64,000 bases of DNA from CAWKEY01 sp963696315 (GCA_963696315.1 CAVOJU010000034.1:1-64000), one strand, 5' to 3'. Positions 10,275 through 20,715 are shown, counted from the first letter of the stretch. The notes: generated from the sequence alone by a model not told the origin. Numbers and translations are program-made.

Positions 10275-13200
10275 TTATACACAGTATCCAGCATGCGCCG
10301 CATTCCAGACGGGTTGCAGCAAGCGTCGGCATTGCTGCTCAAAAGTCTCGCCCAGCGCTAGGCTGATGTCCGTGACCTTCGCATACAGGCGCCGCAGTTC
10401 CGGCTCATAGGGTTGCTGGGCGGCGCGCGCCAGTTGTTCGATGGCTGCATCCAGGGCGGACTTGGTCGCTCGATCGCTGTTTTCCAGTTTATGCGCCTGT
10501 TTGATATAGGCAAAAGCCGCCTCGACAAAAAATGCATCGGGTTGTTTCAGGCCCCGCCGGTAAATGGCTATCAACTCCGGTAAATAATGGGGCAGGCAAT
10601 ATTCCGGCAGAAAAACCAGCTCATCATCTATGCTCAACAGGTAGGTAGGCTGTTTTTGGAGCTGATTTATCAGCAAATGATGCAGCCAGGCACTCATGAA
10701 ATCCTTGCCTTTCAAATCGGCGTAGCGATAAAACAGGCTGCCGTTCTGGTAGCGATGACTCAGCTTGCCAACCAGGCGACAGGCTGTTCCGGTATTGTCT
10801 TGAACGCTTATATCGACAGGCAGCTCGTCCAAGGGCTCGCCGAGATTTTTATCTTGAATGCGTCCGGCAAAGTCATTAATCGCTCTTTGTTGACGCTGAA
10901 ACTCCAGCTCGCCTGGCACGCCGGATAACCAGCGCCCTTGCGCCTGCAGTTTTTTAACGGACGACTGCCAGGGATGGCGGCCGGGACTGCTCCCGGCTGT
11001 CCCCGGCATTTCCCCCATCCATGGGGGGCAGAAGTGTCGCAATGGGTCTGGAACCAATGCGACAACTTCGGAGCCGTTTAAAATTTCGCCTATCCATTCA
11101 TGATAAATGGCATAAGCCTCCAGCCGGTCAACGACAAAAGGTTCACGCTCTTCAGCGTCGGCTTCTATGCCGGTAAAACGCAAATCCAGTTGCCGGCGCA
11201 TAAAGAACCGTTGAGGATGCTGGAAAAACGTAAACAGATCGCCCAGCTCTATCACTTCCTCAGCTTCTGTATTCAATGCGCCGTGCCACCACAAATCATC
11301 ACTGTCGGCGGGCCGTTCGCTCCTCTGGGCTAATGCCTTGGCAGTTTCCAGATCGGCGGTCGAATAACTGAACAAATCCGCCTCGCCGTTAAAATAGCGC
11401 GGACTGAATGACTGTAAAGGCTGCTTGATGACCAGATCTGAAAGCTCGTAGCTTTCTTGCAACACGTCCAGCAATTCGCTGATCACGACAGATGGCGGAA
11501 TGGTATCATTGTGGCTGATCGATTGGCCGATATAGGTGATGATCAACTGTTGCCGGGCAGACAACAGAATTTCCAGAAACTGATAACGGTCATCCGCGCG
11601 GCGCGAACGGTCGCCCTTGCGGAAGTTCTGCGCAAGCAGGTCAAAGGTCGGATTGCGGTCTATCTTGGGAAATTCGCCATCATTCATGCCCAGCAGCGCA
11701 ATCACCTTGAAGGGAATGGAGCGCATCGGCAGCATGGAACAAAAGGTCAGCTGTCCGCGCAAAAAGCCATTGGCCGATTTGCGCTCGGCTACCATGCCTT
11801 GCAGCCAGCTGATAATCACTTGCAGCTCAACGTCATCATTGTGGGCAGCGCTCAAATCAGCGGACAGTTCCGCCAACAGCTCGTTAAGCTGCTGACGTTC
11901 CAACGGGTCGGCCGCAGGCAATAACTGATCGGCATAATAATAAAGCTGGGAACTCCAGGCCTTCAGCGTTTTTGCCTGTTTTAATTCGGTACCGGCTTTA
12001 AACAGCATCTGCATAAAATCGCACAAGCCGCCCAGCGCCAGCGCGGACGAACCCTCTATATCGGCATAGGGTAATACCTCATCAATAAAGTCATCATCGC
12101 TGCCCACCGCATAACCCATCAGCAATCTATCCAGCGTTGCTTGCCAGGTATTTTCACTCAGTCCGGGCAGGCCCAGTTCCTGCTTGTGTTGTGCCGACTG
12201 GCCCCAGCGTACATGCGTAGCCTGCAGCCAGTGTTTGATCAGGTCCAGATCCGTTTCCGACAGGCCAAAGCCCGGATACACCACCGGCTGGTCCAGCAAA
12301 TCGAGCACGCTTTGCCAGCCGAAGCGGCTCTGGCTTAAGTCTAAAAACCGGATAAACGCGTCCAGCGCGCTATTGCTCAGGCGCAAACTGCGGTCGGCAA
12401 TGGCGTGCTGAATATCGTCAAAAACGGCCGAAATAAACGGCTCATACAGCTGAATATCGGGCGCCATCACCACAATATCACGCAGCTCCAGCGTGGCGTC
12501 CTGATCCAGCGCCTGTAATAACTGATTTTTTAGAACCTCTACCTCGCGCATGCGGCTATGGCAGGCGTGGATGCTGATGGAATCATCCTTTTGCAGCACC
12601 TGGCCTTCCAGTCGGTTATTTAAAATGTCATTTTGTAGCTGTTGAAGATTGTTCAAGGCATCGCCCGGCTCAAAGCTGTCCAGCTCCAATTCAAACTGTG
12701 CCTGCTCCAGCAGCATCTCCTGAAATTCACGCCCCTGCTGGCCGAGAGTTGATAACAGAGGATGACCGTCAAAACTTTCCATCTGGGCGCGCTGGCGTTT
12801 GCTCTCCAGATCCGCCCAAAACACCTGCGCCGGATTCAGCAAATAAAAATGCAGCTGACAATGTTTGGCAAACCCTTGCAGGTAGCTCAGAAATAACGGC
12901 GGCAGGGTATTAATGCCAAAAATCGAAATGCGTTCGGGTAATTGGGCGGATAAATCGCGCATGGCCAGCGTTTAACTTGGCGATCACATCCAGCCATAAA
13001 GACCCCCGATGTTGATGGCCGGTCTGGACGGTCACCTGCTGCCAGAGCGCTTTTTGCCAGCGCTCGGCAACTGCTCCATGCGTTGCCCTAGCTCCTGCAT
13101 CATGCAGTCGTCGGCATCGGTGTGATAAAGCAACCGGCCCTGCTGCCACTCTCCCAGCATATCGGGCCGCATCATCTGGTACTGGTCAAAAAGCTGGGAT

Positions 13201-13586
13201 AACTGCTGGGCCAGCTGATAGCGTTTCAACGCGATGTTTTCGCCGCTCAGATAATGCTTTAAGGGCATAAATTCATCGCCCTCCAGCTTCCTAAGTAACG
13301 CTTCCAGCCGCCAAAGCATCAGATGCCGGTCAAACGTCGCATCGCTTAAGCGGCTGTCGATCTTTTGCGCCAGGGAGCTGAAAAACTTGCCCGGAAATAA
13401 AAACTCGTAATTGCCCCAGACTTTAAATTCGCTGGCCAACTGCTGCGATAACCAGCGCTCCATACCCTGGCTTTGAATCAGAAATACTTCCTTTTCAAAA
13501 GGCGATGCCAGCGGCGCGTTTTCAATGACCGCAGCCAAGTGGGCCAGTAAATTTTCGGTTTTATTGGAGCTGTGCAGGATGAACAT
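10275..13586 (-). pseudogene. recC: Exodeoxyribonuclease V gamma subunit RecC, two frameshifts
   Basis: RecC holds RecB and RecD together and scans for Chi. The N-terminus (MFILHSSNKTENLLAHLAAV, then LIQSQGMERWLSQQL) and the long C-terminal part (PERISIFGINTLPPLFLSYL, FCSMLPMRSIPFKVIALLG, MNDGEFPKIDRNP) match the family. Near 13065 one G appears lost (LPERWQKALWQQVTVQTG should follow RMEQ), and near 12963 one C appears gained (AKLNAG should join MRDLSAQL). The two indels cancel, so the last 895 residues return to the original frame after about 33 codons. The intended frame has at least three stops in between. I chose ATG 13586; a TTG lies one codon upstream. Confidence 0.88.
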
Positions 13587-13590
13587 CAAA

Positions 13591-13956
13591 TCAATTGGAA
13601 TCCTTGACAGGCCTGTCAGAATTCAATGCATTCCAGCCAATGACAATTCTGTAGATCAGCAGCAAGACGGTAGGAATCAGAATAAACAAGCCGATGCCGG
13701 TTTCAAAAGTCAGCCCCGCCAAGGCTAAACCTGCCAGGGTTATCCACACCGTTTTGATTTGCCAGTCGAAATGGGATTCCAGCCAGGTACCCTGCACGTC
13801 ATTGCGCTTAATAAAGTTGATGACCACTCCTATCAGCAAGGGTAATCCGGCAAACGCAAAAGCCAGCACCTGACACAAATACACTATCGCGGCCAGTTTC
13901 TTCAATGCCCGCAGCTTTTCAGGGTCGTCTTTTTGGGGAGTTGATGGTTCATTCAT
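13591..13956 (-). CDS. DUF4870-like small membrane protein
   Basis: A 121-residue protein with a charged N-terminus and three to four hydrophobic segments (VYLCQVLAFAFAGLPLLIGV, then VWITLAGLALAGL, then FILIPTVLLLIYRIVIG). It has the NFIKRNDVQGTWLESHFDWQ pattern typical of DUF4870-type proteins. It ends four bases before the recC start, on the same strand, so the two are probably co-transcribed. Nothing in the sequence ties it to recombination. Confidence 0.7.
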   Translation of the reverse strand: MNEPSTPQKDDPEKLRALKKLAAIVYLCQVLAFAFAGLPLLIGVVINFIKRNDVQGTWLESHFDWQIKTVWITLAGLALAGLTFETGIGLFILIPTVLLLIYRIVIGWNALNSDRPVKDSN

Positions 13957-14128
13957 AGCACACCTGCCTTTTTAGTAAAGTTGTTACATTGCAATTAGGG
14001 TAGGTTGACAAGATTTTGCCATTTGCAGGAGGGCTTTATTGTTATAGGCCCGCTTGCCCGCAAGGAAACACGATAAGGTCAACGCCCCAGCACGGTCACT
14101 ATAACGCAACGAAACTATCGTCTGTCAA

Positions 14129-15013
14129 TCAATCCTTCTCATTCACCAGACCTTGAACCAGCAAGCGGATTTTATTTTGAATGACGCGGGTGTTTTCCGG
14201 CCCCATGCGCAGCATCTGTTTGTGTACCCGATTTAGCCCTTCCAGCTTCCCGTCGGCAAATTTATAAAGCACTCCCGGTCTTACCAGGGCAATTTCGCCT
14301 TCGATAACGGGGGCAGTAAGGATTTCCGCGGCTGCCTTGGTGAAGATATCGTCCAGAGTGTATTCTTCAGGGTATCCAAACTCATCGAAAACCTGCTGAA
14401 ATAGCGGCCGGAATTTTTGGTACACGTCCAATGCAGCCGGCACATCCAGTGCGTCTATCGCCGACGCTAATGCATCGAAACGTTGATAGTTCTTGGCGGC
14501 AATAATGAATCCCTCGATATTCTGATCATCCTGAATCACGGCAAAGGGCGGCTCCGGTTTAAGAAAGTGCATATGCTTTCCAATTGTCAATCCCTGAGAA
14601 AAGTCATTGGCAATAACCACATATTTTCTGACCAACTGGTCAGTGCGCAGCCATTCGGCAAGCTTTGGCGAAACCTCAATCAGTGATTCCCGGAACAGAT
14701 CATCACTGTCCAGAAGGTCCGGCAGCACAGACGGCCCTTCCGGTAACGGTTGTTCAACCGCCTCAATCGCTGCATCAGCATCTTCAGTCTCCGGTTCAGG
14801 CATTGGCAAGGGCTCTTCTTGAACGGTCTCTTTGTCAGCCAGCGGGAGCAACAGCGCCTGGATATTCGATTTTACTAGCTCGCTACTGACAGTATGCTGT
14901 GTATCAAAATAAAAAAAATAAAGACCGCCGGCAGCGGCAACCACCAAAATAACTAGCGTAAGAATAAGTACTCCGGTATGTTTTTTGTCTTTAGTGCCAT
15001 CATACCGCCCCAT
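14129..15013 (-). CDS. DUF3014 domain protein, membrane-anchored
   Basis: A 294-residue protein with a short cytoplasmic N-terminus, one membrane helix (about residues 14-33, VLILTLVILVVAAAGGLYFF), an acidic Pro/Glu linker and a soluble C-terminal domain (LLDSDDLFRESLIEVSPKLA, then WLRTDQLVRKYVVIANDFSQG). This is the layout of the DUF3014 family, whose function is unknown to me. It is divergent from the exeA-like gene, with a roughly 70-base shared promoter region. Confidence 0.8.
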   Translation of the reverse strand: MGRYDGTKDKKHTGVLILTLVILVVAAAGGLYFFYFDTQHTVSSELVKSNIQALLLPLADKETVQEEPLPMPEPETEDADAAIEAVEQPLPEGPSVLPDLLDSDDLFRESLIEVSPKLAEWLRTDQLVRKYVVIANDFSQGLTIGKHMHFLKPEPPFAVIQDDQNIEGFIIAAKNYQRFDALASAIDALDVPAALDVYQKFRPLFQQVFDEFGYPEEYTLDDIFTKAAAEILTAPVIEGEIALVRPGVLYKFADGKLEGLNRVHKQMLRMGPENTRVIQNKIRLLVQGLVNEKD

Positions 15014-15084
15014 GGTTAAGCCCTTTTTGCAGTTGTAGGTTAGAATGTTAAGATTCTATTTGCTTTGTTTGAAATTTAACACCT

Positions 15085-16701
15085 TTGTATAACCGATACT
15101 TTCATTTTAATGCGCCGCCCTTTTCGATAGCGCCTGATCCGCATTTTATCTATATGAGTGCGCGACATCAGGAAGGCCTGGCACACCTGCTTTACGGCAT
15201 CAATTTTGGCGGCGGTTTCGTTGCCTTGACCGGCGAAGTCGGCACCGGCAAGACCACGCTCTGCCACTGTCTGTTACAGCAATTGCCGGCTAATGTAGAC
15301 ATCGCGCTGATACTTAATCCCAAGCTCAATGCCGTCGAATTATTGGCAGCCATTTGTGACGAGCTGGGCATTAGCTATGACCACCGGCTGCATTCGTTAA
15401 AAACCCTGGTGGATGCCTTAAATCATTACCTGCTCGCTGCGCACGCCAAGGGCAGGCGCACGGTGCTGCTGATTGATGAGGCCCAGAATCTGAGCCTGGA
15501 AGTATTGGAGCAAGTTCGGCTGCTGACCAATCTGGAAACCAGCACCACAAAATTGTTGCAAATTATTCTGGTCGGCCAGCCCGAGCTTAAGGAGCTGCTT
15601 AACCGGCCGGATTTGCGCCAGCTGAATCAACGCATTACCGCGCGCTATCATCTGCTGCCGCTGTCCCCAGACGAAACCCGCGAATACATTCATCATCGCT
15701 TGAGGGTCTGCAACGGCAATCCCTATCTTTTTAAAGACAGCGCTGTCCGCAGGGTCTATAAATTTTCCAAAGGCATTCCAAGAATTATCAATATACTCTG
15801 TGATCGCGCCCTGCTGGGTGCTTACGCGAGCGAAGCCCGCGTTATCACGGCAAAAATTATTAACCAGGCGGCCCAAGAAACGTTGTCGCATGGGCGCAGG
15901 CAATCCGCAGCCTTAATACCGCTATTAATAGTATTGGCCATGGTTGCGGGACTTTATGTTTTTAACCAGCCCTCGCCGGTATTACACAGCAGCAAAATGA
16001 TTGTCTCTGGCCAGCTGCCTAAGCCTCCCGAACAAGCCCTGTCCATCGTTCAGAAAACTGCCGAAATTGCACCGCAAGCGGCAGTAAAGGCATTTGCCGA
16101 ATTAATCAGCGACCCTGGGCTCACGTTGACTAATGCCATCAGCAACACCCTTAAAATATGGGGCAAATCCATTCCGGCCAATAAGCAGGCCGACTGTCAG
16201 TATGCCGGGACAGTGGGCTTGCAGTGCCTGTTTGATAAGGCAAACTGGCAACAGCTTCTGACACTGGATCGTCCGGCCATCCTGGAATTCTCTATATCGG
16301 CCGATGAAAAACGCTATGCCGTGCTCACCGGAATCCGCCACGGCCAGCCGGTGCTGCGCTTCGCTGAAGACATCGCCTTGCCCTTGGCCGATGTGCTGAG
16401 TATATGGAACGGTTATTACCTGATGCTTTGGCAGCCGCCGCGCCCGGGCCTGACAAAGATTGCTCCGCAGCAAACATCTGATGTCGTGCCGTGGCTGCGC
16501 CAGCAAATGGATGCGATAGACGGAAGTCATGAACCCACCAAACAGCCGCTGTTTTTTGATGATGTGCTAAAAGCACGCGTCATTGCTTTTCAGCGTCAAA
16601 ATCAATTAACGGCAGACGGCATAGTGGGCCCTCGTACCATCATTCATCTTGATAACGCGACCGGCGCCGGCGATTCACCTCACTTAGCAAGCACTGACTA
16701 A
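15085..16701 (+). CDS. exeA: ExeA-like AAA ATPase with peptidoglycan-binding domain
   Basis: ExeA/GspA-type ATPase, which with ExeB/GspB helps build the type II secretion secretin through the cell wall. The N-terminus MYNRYFHFNAPPFSIAPDP is the family's usual beginning and is read from TTG 15085, since no ATG fits. Walker A GEVGTGKTT lies at residues 50-58 and Walker B LLIDEAQ near 128-134. A membrane helix follows near 273-292 (SAALIPLLIVLAMVAGLYVF). The C-terminal periplasmic part ends in a peptidoglycan-binding fold (RVIAFQRQNQLTADGIVGP). gspB starts two bases after its stop. No other T2SS gene is in the window. Confidence 0.9.
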   Translation: MYNRYFHFNAPPFSIAPDPHFIYMSARHQEGLAHLLYGINFGGGFVALTGEVGTGKTTLCHCLLQQLPANVDIALILNPKLNAVELLAAICDELGISYDHRLHSLKTLVDALNHYLLAAHAKGRRTVLLIDEAQNLSLEVLEQVRLLTNLETSTTKLLQIILVGQPELKELLNRPDLRQLNQRITARYHLLPLSPDETREYIHHRLRVCNGNPYLFKDSAVRRVYKFSKGIPRIINILCDRALLGAYASEARVITAKIINQAAQETLSHGRRQSAALIPLLIVLAMVAGLYVFNQPSPVLHSSKMIVSGQLPKPPEQALSIVQKTAEIAPQAAVKAFAELISDPGLTLTNAISNTLKIWGKSIPANKQADCQYAGTVGLQCLFDKANWQQLLTLDRPAILEFSISADEKRYAVLTGIRHGQPVLRFAEDIALPLADVLSIWNGYYLMLWQPPRPGLTKIAPQQTSDVVPWLRQQMDAIDGSHEPTKQPLFFDDVLKARVIAFQRQNQLTADGIVGPRTIIHLDNATGAGDSPHLASTD

Positions 16702-16702
16702 T

Positions 16703-17473
16703 ATGTCTTATATCCTCAATGCGCTACGCAAATCAGAACAAGAGCGCCAGGCCGTCGAGCCCGACACGGTAGCCAGCCGCATCCTTATCCATCAGCCGCA
16801 ACACCCGCGGCGGTCAGGCAAACTAATTGCCGCGCTGATCATCAGCAATCTGCTCATTGTGGTTTATTTCATTGGCTTTAACCAGAAAACGTCGCCTGTG
16901 GTAAAGCCCGATTCCACAATTTTAAAATCCCCGGAACAGGCGCCTCCTGTGCAGGCGGCTGCCAAAGCAGGCCCTATTGATACTGCACCGGTGCGCCCGG
17001 ACGCACCGCCGCCCGCATTGGCTAAACCGGCCAAATCGCCGTCTATAGCCGATATCGTTGCCCCCAAAAAGGCGCCCGCGCCGAAGCCGCCGGCCACCCA
17101 AGTGCCGGGCAAAAAGCCGGCTGTTGCTCCTGCCGCTCCGGCCATCCCCGCTATTGAGCCGCTAATGTCTGAAGCCGAGCCGCCCGAAGAAGAGCCCATT
17201 GAGATTGCCAGCTATAACCCGCTAGAAGTGCCGGTGCAAACCGGCATTCCGTTTCTATACGAATTACCGGCTGAATTTCGACGGAACGTTCCCGAATTAA
17301 AAATTAACGTCTTTGTCTACGCCAAAGATCCAGCCGATCGTTTTGTGATCATCGACATGGTGAAATATAAAAGCGGCCAACAGATCAAAGATGCATTGGA
17401 GCTAAAAGAAATACGCCCGAATAGCCTGGTTGTCCGTTACAACAATCAGACTTTTCAAATCAGAAAACCTTAA
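16703..17473 (+). CDS. gspB: GspB/ExeB-like general secretion protein
   Basis: Inner-membrane partner of ExeA. It begins MSYILNALRKSEQERQ, the hallmark of the GspB family. One membrane helix follows (about residues 38-56, KLIAALIISNLLIVVYFIG), then a long Pro/Ala/Lys-rich periplasmic spacer (residues 70-150), then the conserved C-terminal domain (VPVQTGIPFLYELPAEFR, then VPELKINVFVYAKDPADRF) ending NQTFQIRKP. The 256-residue length is normal. It is clearly in an operon with exeA. Confidence 0.9.
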   Translation: MSYILNALRKSEQERQAVEPDTVASRILIHQPQHPRRSGKLIAALIISNLLIVVYFIGFNQKTSPVVKPDSTILKSPEQAPPVQAAAKAGPIDTAPVRPDAPPPALAKPAKSPSIADIVAPKKAPAPKPPATQVPGKKPAVAPAAPAIPAIEPLMSEAEPPEEEPIEIASYNPLEVPVQTGIPFLYELPAEFRRNVPELKINVFVYAKDPADRFVIIDMVKYKSGQQIKDALELKEIRPNSLVVRYNNQTFQIRKP

Positions 17474-17562
17474 AGTTTCATGAAAACTTCATCAAACGGT
17501 TAACTTCCTGTAACAATCCAGCGGTATTTTAGCCCCATCAAAACGCTTTGAAGAGGGCTACT

Positions 17563-18360
17563 ATGACACTGCACTATCGCGCGATCTGGATTTCCGATAC
17601 TCATCTTGGCACCAAAGGCTGCAAGGCCGAACAACTGAGAGACTTTCTCGACAACGTAGACTGTGATTATTTGTATCTGGTCGGCGATATTATCGACTTG
17701 TGGAAATTCAAGAGCGGTTTGTACTGGCCGGCATTACACAGTGATATTGTGCAGCGGGTGATCAATAAGGCCAAAAAAGGCACCCGCGTCATTTATATCC
17801 CTGGCAATCATGATGAACAGTTCCGCAAACATGCCGGTATGCATTTCAACGGCATCGATATTCAACTCAATGCCATCCACACCACCCAGGATGGCCGCAG
17901 GTTTCTGGTTTTGCATGGCGACGAATTTGACAGCATCGTCTGCCATAATAAAAATCTCGCCTATATCGGCGGCGAAGCCTATGAAGTGCTGTTAATGGTG
18001 AACCGCTGGTTCAATATCATCCGCAGCAAAATGGGCTATCAATACTGGTCGCTGTCGTCATTCTTAAAACACAAGGTTAAAAACATTGTCAGTTTTATGA
18101 ATAATTACCAGCACATCTTGAGCCTGGAAGCGAAAAAAAGAAAAGTCGACGGCATCATCTGCGGCCATATCCATCACGCCGATATTACTGAAATGGAATT
18201 CGGCAAAACCTATTGTAATTGCGGGGACTGGGTGGAAAGCTGTACCGCATTGGCCGAAAACGCGGCAGGCCAAATTACCATCATCCACTGGCTGGAAGAC
18301 AGCCAACTGTTATTGGATGCGCAATTAGCTGGGCAGCCCGATTATGAGCCCGCGGTTTAA
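17563..18360 (+). CDS. LpxH-like UDP-2,3-diacylglucosamine pyrophosphatase family protein
   Basis: Calcineurin-like metallophosphoesterase of the LpxH-related group (COG2908 type). Metal-binding motifs run in order: SDTHLG, VGDIIDLW, GNHDE, LHGDEFD and CGHIHHADI. I chose ATG 17563 because AGAGG lies just upstream and MTLHYRAIWISDTHLG is the usual start. The proteins of this subgroup that I know lie beside a glycosyltransferase and a PAP2 phosphatase, as here, so the substrate may be a glycolipid rather than the Raetz-pathway intermediate. Confidence 0.82.
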   Translation: MTLHYRAIWISDTHLGTKGCKAEQLRDFLDNVDCDYLYLVGDIIDLWKFKSGLYWPALHSDIVQRVINKAKKGTRVIYIPGNHDEQFRKHAGMHFNGIDIQLNAIHTTQDGRRFLVLHGDEFDSIVCHNKNLAYIGGEAYEVLLMVNRWFNIIRSKMGYQYWSLSSFLKHKVKNIVSFMNNYQHILSLEAKKRKVDGIICGHIHHADITEMEFGKTYCNCGDWVESCTALAENAAGQITIIHWLEDSQLLLDAQLAGQPDYEPAV

Positions 18361-18563
18361 AAAATTGTAGAAAATCCAGGCGGCTGGACATCGGCGCCCG
18401 CATTGTCACGAAATCTTCAACAAACCTTCATTTACTTGTCACAGTCACGTTTTAATCTTTGTCCTGAAACAAAAGGCAATTATTAAACAAGAAAATCCAA
18501 GATTTTCACCTCTGCACCAGATCGCGGCCGACTTTTGCAGAGCCCCTTCGAGAGGATAGAAAA

Positions 18564-19088
18564 ATGAAGCTGCTTTATTCCATTCAAAAATACGACATTT
18601 TCATGTTCACCTGGCTGCTCAATGTCAGGCTGCACAAGACCTTTGCACGATATAGCCGGCATCTTTCAAGAACCGGGGATGGCCCGTTGTATGTGATGAT
18701 CGGGGGCTTGCTGTACTGGCTTATGGGTATGGACAGCCCACTGCTGCAGGCTATTGTGCTGGGGTTTGTAATCGAAAGGCCTGTTTATTTTATCCTGAAA
18801 AACAGCCTCCGGCGTAATCGTCCGGAAGCGGCGTTAAAAGACTTCCGCAGCATTATTACCCCTTCAGATCAATTCAGTTTCCCTTCCGGTCATACCTCCG
18901 CCGCCTTCATGATGGCGACGCTGATCGGCTATTTTTATCCACCCTTCATGATCCTGCTTTATGCCTGGGCCGCCCTGGTCGGTTTCTCCCGGGTTGTACT
19001 GGGCGTGCACTTTCCAACCGACACGGTCATGGGCGCTTTTTTGGGGATCAGCACGGCCTTATTCAGCTTGGGACAAGTCTTATCATGA
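18564..19088 (+). CDS. PAP2-family membrane phosphatase
   Basis: Type 2 phosphatidic acid phosphatase, probably acting on a lipid phosphate or pyrophosphate at the outer face of the inner membrane. The three signature blocks are present: KNSLRRNRPEAA, FPSGHTSAAFM and SRVVLGVHFPTDTVMG, with the catalytic His residues in the second and third. 174 residues with several membrane helices. The start follows GAGAGGATAG at 18550-18559. It overlaps the next gene by four bases (ATGA), so the two are translationally coupled. Confidence 0.88.
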   Translation: MKLLYSIQKYDIFMFTWLLNVRLHKTFARYSRHLSRTGDGPLYVMIGGLLYWLMGMDSPLLQAIVLGFVIERPVYFILKNSLRRNRPEAALKDFRSIITPSDQFSFPSGHTSAAFMMATLIGYFYPPFMILLYAWAALVGFSRVVLGVHFPTDTVMGAFLGISTALFSLGQVLS

Positions 19089-20125
19089 AAATTTTCTATG
19101 GTGTACAGGGTACCGGCAACGGGCATATCACGCGCGCGCGGGTCATGGCAAAAGAGCTCTATGCGGCCGGCATTGAGGTCAACTTTCAATTTACCGGGCG
19201 TCCCGCGGACAAGTATTTTGATATGGATATTTTTAATGGCTACCAGCTGCGCACCGGGCTGACTTTCAATACCGAGAAAGGCCACGTCAGTTATTTCAAA
19301 ACTGCCCGGGATGCCAAGCCGATTACCTTTATCAAAGATGTCTCCGCGCTGGACTTGAGCAGCTATGATCTGGTTATCAGTGATTTTGAACCCGTTACCG
19401 CCTGGGCGGCAAAAAAACAGAAAAAAGCGGTTTTAGGCATCGGCCATCAATATGCTTTCAACCACAATATCCCCAGAGAAGGCGCCGATCCGATCGCCAG
19501 CCGGATTCTGAAATATTTTGCACCTGCCGACATTGGCATAGGTCTGCATTGGCACCATTTCGGGCAAGCTATTTTGCCGCCCGTTATCGATACCCCGGCC
19601 ACCCCCAAAGCCGTCAATCGTAATAAGATCATCGTTTATCTGCCCTTTGAAGATCAGCATGAAGTCATCCGGCTGTTGTCCCCGTTCAAGGATTTTGAAT
19701 TTCATATATACGCACCGGAGACCGTGCCGTCAACGGCGGGGCACATCCGCTGTAATCCGCTGTCCCGGGATGGCTTCCAGAAAGATTTATACGATTGTTA
19801 CGGCATTATCAGCAATGCCGGTTTTGAACTGGCCAGCGAGTCCCTGCAACTGGGCAAGAAGATTCTGGCCAAACCCTTGCATGCGCAGATGGAGCAAATC
19901 TCCAATGCCGCGGCATTACAGCAGTTGGGTTACGGTCATGTCATGAATGAGCTGGATGCCTCGGTCATTGAACACTGGCTGCACGACAGGCATGCCGTAC
20001 AAATTACCTATCCCAATGTCGCGAAGGTCTTGGTGCAGTGGATACAGGACGGCATGCCTGAAATGACGGCCGATTTTATCGAAAATATCTGGAATACTGT
20101 GGAAGTGTTGCAGATTAATGATTAG
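19085..20125 (+). CDS. Glycosyltransferase, MJ1255/VC2487-type
   Basis: A 346-residue GT-B glycosyltransferase. The N-terminal MKIFYGVQGTGNGHITRAR is the signature of the MJ1255/VC2487 family, related to MurG-like and monogalactosyldiacylglycerol-synthase-like enzymes. The C-terminal nucleotide-sugar site reads GIISNAGFELASESLQLGKK. With the overlapping PAP2 gene and the LpxH-like hydrolase upstream it forms a three-gene module that probably makes or modifies a membrane glycolipid. Sugar donor and acceptor cannot be told from sequence. Confidence 0.82.
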   Translation: MKIFYGVQGTGNGHITRARVMAKELYAAGIEVNFQFTGRPADKYFDMDIFNGYQLRTGLTFNTEKGHVSYFKTARDAKPITFIKDVSALDLSSYDLVISDFEPVTAWAAKKQKKAVLGIGHQYAFNHNIPREGADPIASRILKYFAPADIGIGLHWHHFGQAILPPVIDTPATPKAVNRNKIIVYLPFEDQHEVIRLLSPFKDFEFHIYAPETVPSTAGHIRCNPLSRDGFQKDLYDCYGIISNAGFELASESLQLGKKILAKPLHAQMEQISNAAALQQLGYGHVMNELDASVIEHWLHDRHAVQITYPNVAKVLVQWIQDGMPEMTADFIENIWNTVEVLQIND

Positions 20126-20189
20126 CCATTGGGCTTTTTACTGCTGTCAAGACCGGTCATTTTTCCACAAGGAATTGTAACTTCGCCGA

Positions 20190-20570
20190 TCACTGATGAT
20201 TTCTGCGATCGGCCTTATCTTCAAAACGAATATTCTCACGTCTTTCTTCCTGCTCCCGCTTTTCATGACTGACGCGTCTTTCCGGCATGGCTTGGTACTG
20301 GCATTGGCATCTTTTCTGATTACAGCCTGCCAAAGGCAGCGCGGGCAGGTCGACCAAAGAATTAACCGGGATCGGTTTATCGCGCATTTTTAAGGCTTGC
20401 GGACAAACGTGTCCAGTATCGGCCGGCATTTTGATCACGTAGCCCCATGAAATCACTGGTTTCCGCGATTTTGTTAAGCTGTCTTGCTGTGCCCGGGCTT
20501 TGTTCTTGCGCTTGCCATAGATCGCCCAGCCAATAACCAGCACTAACAGCAGTCCGATAAAATATTCCAT
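20190..20570 (-). CDS. Hypothetical protein with N-terminal membrane anchor
   Basis: 126 residues. One N-terminal helix (YFIGLLLVLVIGWAIYG) is followed by a basic, Cys-containing stretch (GHVCPQALKMRDKP, GCNQKRCQCQYQAMP) and a strongly charged tail. I do not recognise the family. The start at 20570 comes from ATG after a GGGGGGTAAC stretch. It is convergent with the upstream glycosyltransferase gene. Confidence 0.5.
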   Translation of the reverse strand: MEYFIGLLLVLVIGWAIYGKRKNKARAQQDSLTKSRKPVISWGYVIKMPADTGHVCPQALKMRDKPIPVNSLVDLPALPLAGCNQKRCQCQYQAMPERRVSHEKREQEERRENIRFEDKADRRNHQ

Positions 20571-20715
20571 GTTACCCCCCCAATATTAAGATTACGGCTT
20601 GGAACAACAGCCCGCTATCAGCTTAGTCCGGAGGGTGAATTAATTCAAAGCCGGCAGGCACATAATGCTTAACCCGGGAAAGACGCAGCAACACTATGCC
20701 GGTGAAAGCGCCGGC

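Noticed and set aside
3904..13586. Explaining all recBCD frameshifts as sequencing indels
   Set aside because: Not fully excluded. However, five indels in about 10 kb here against none in roughly 30 kb of core genes, plus stop-creating substitutions elsewhere in the accessory zone, make real decay more likely.
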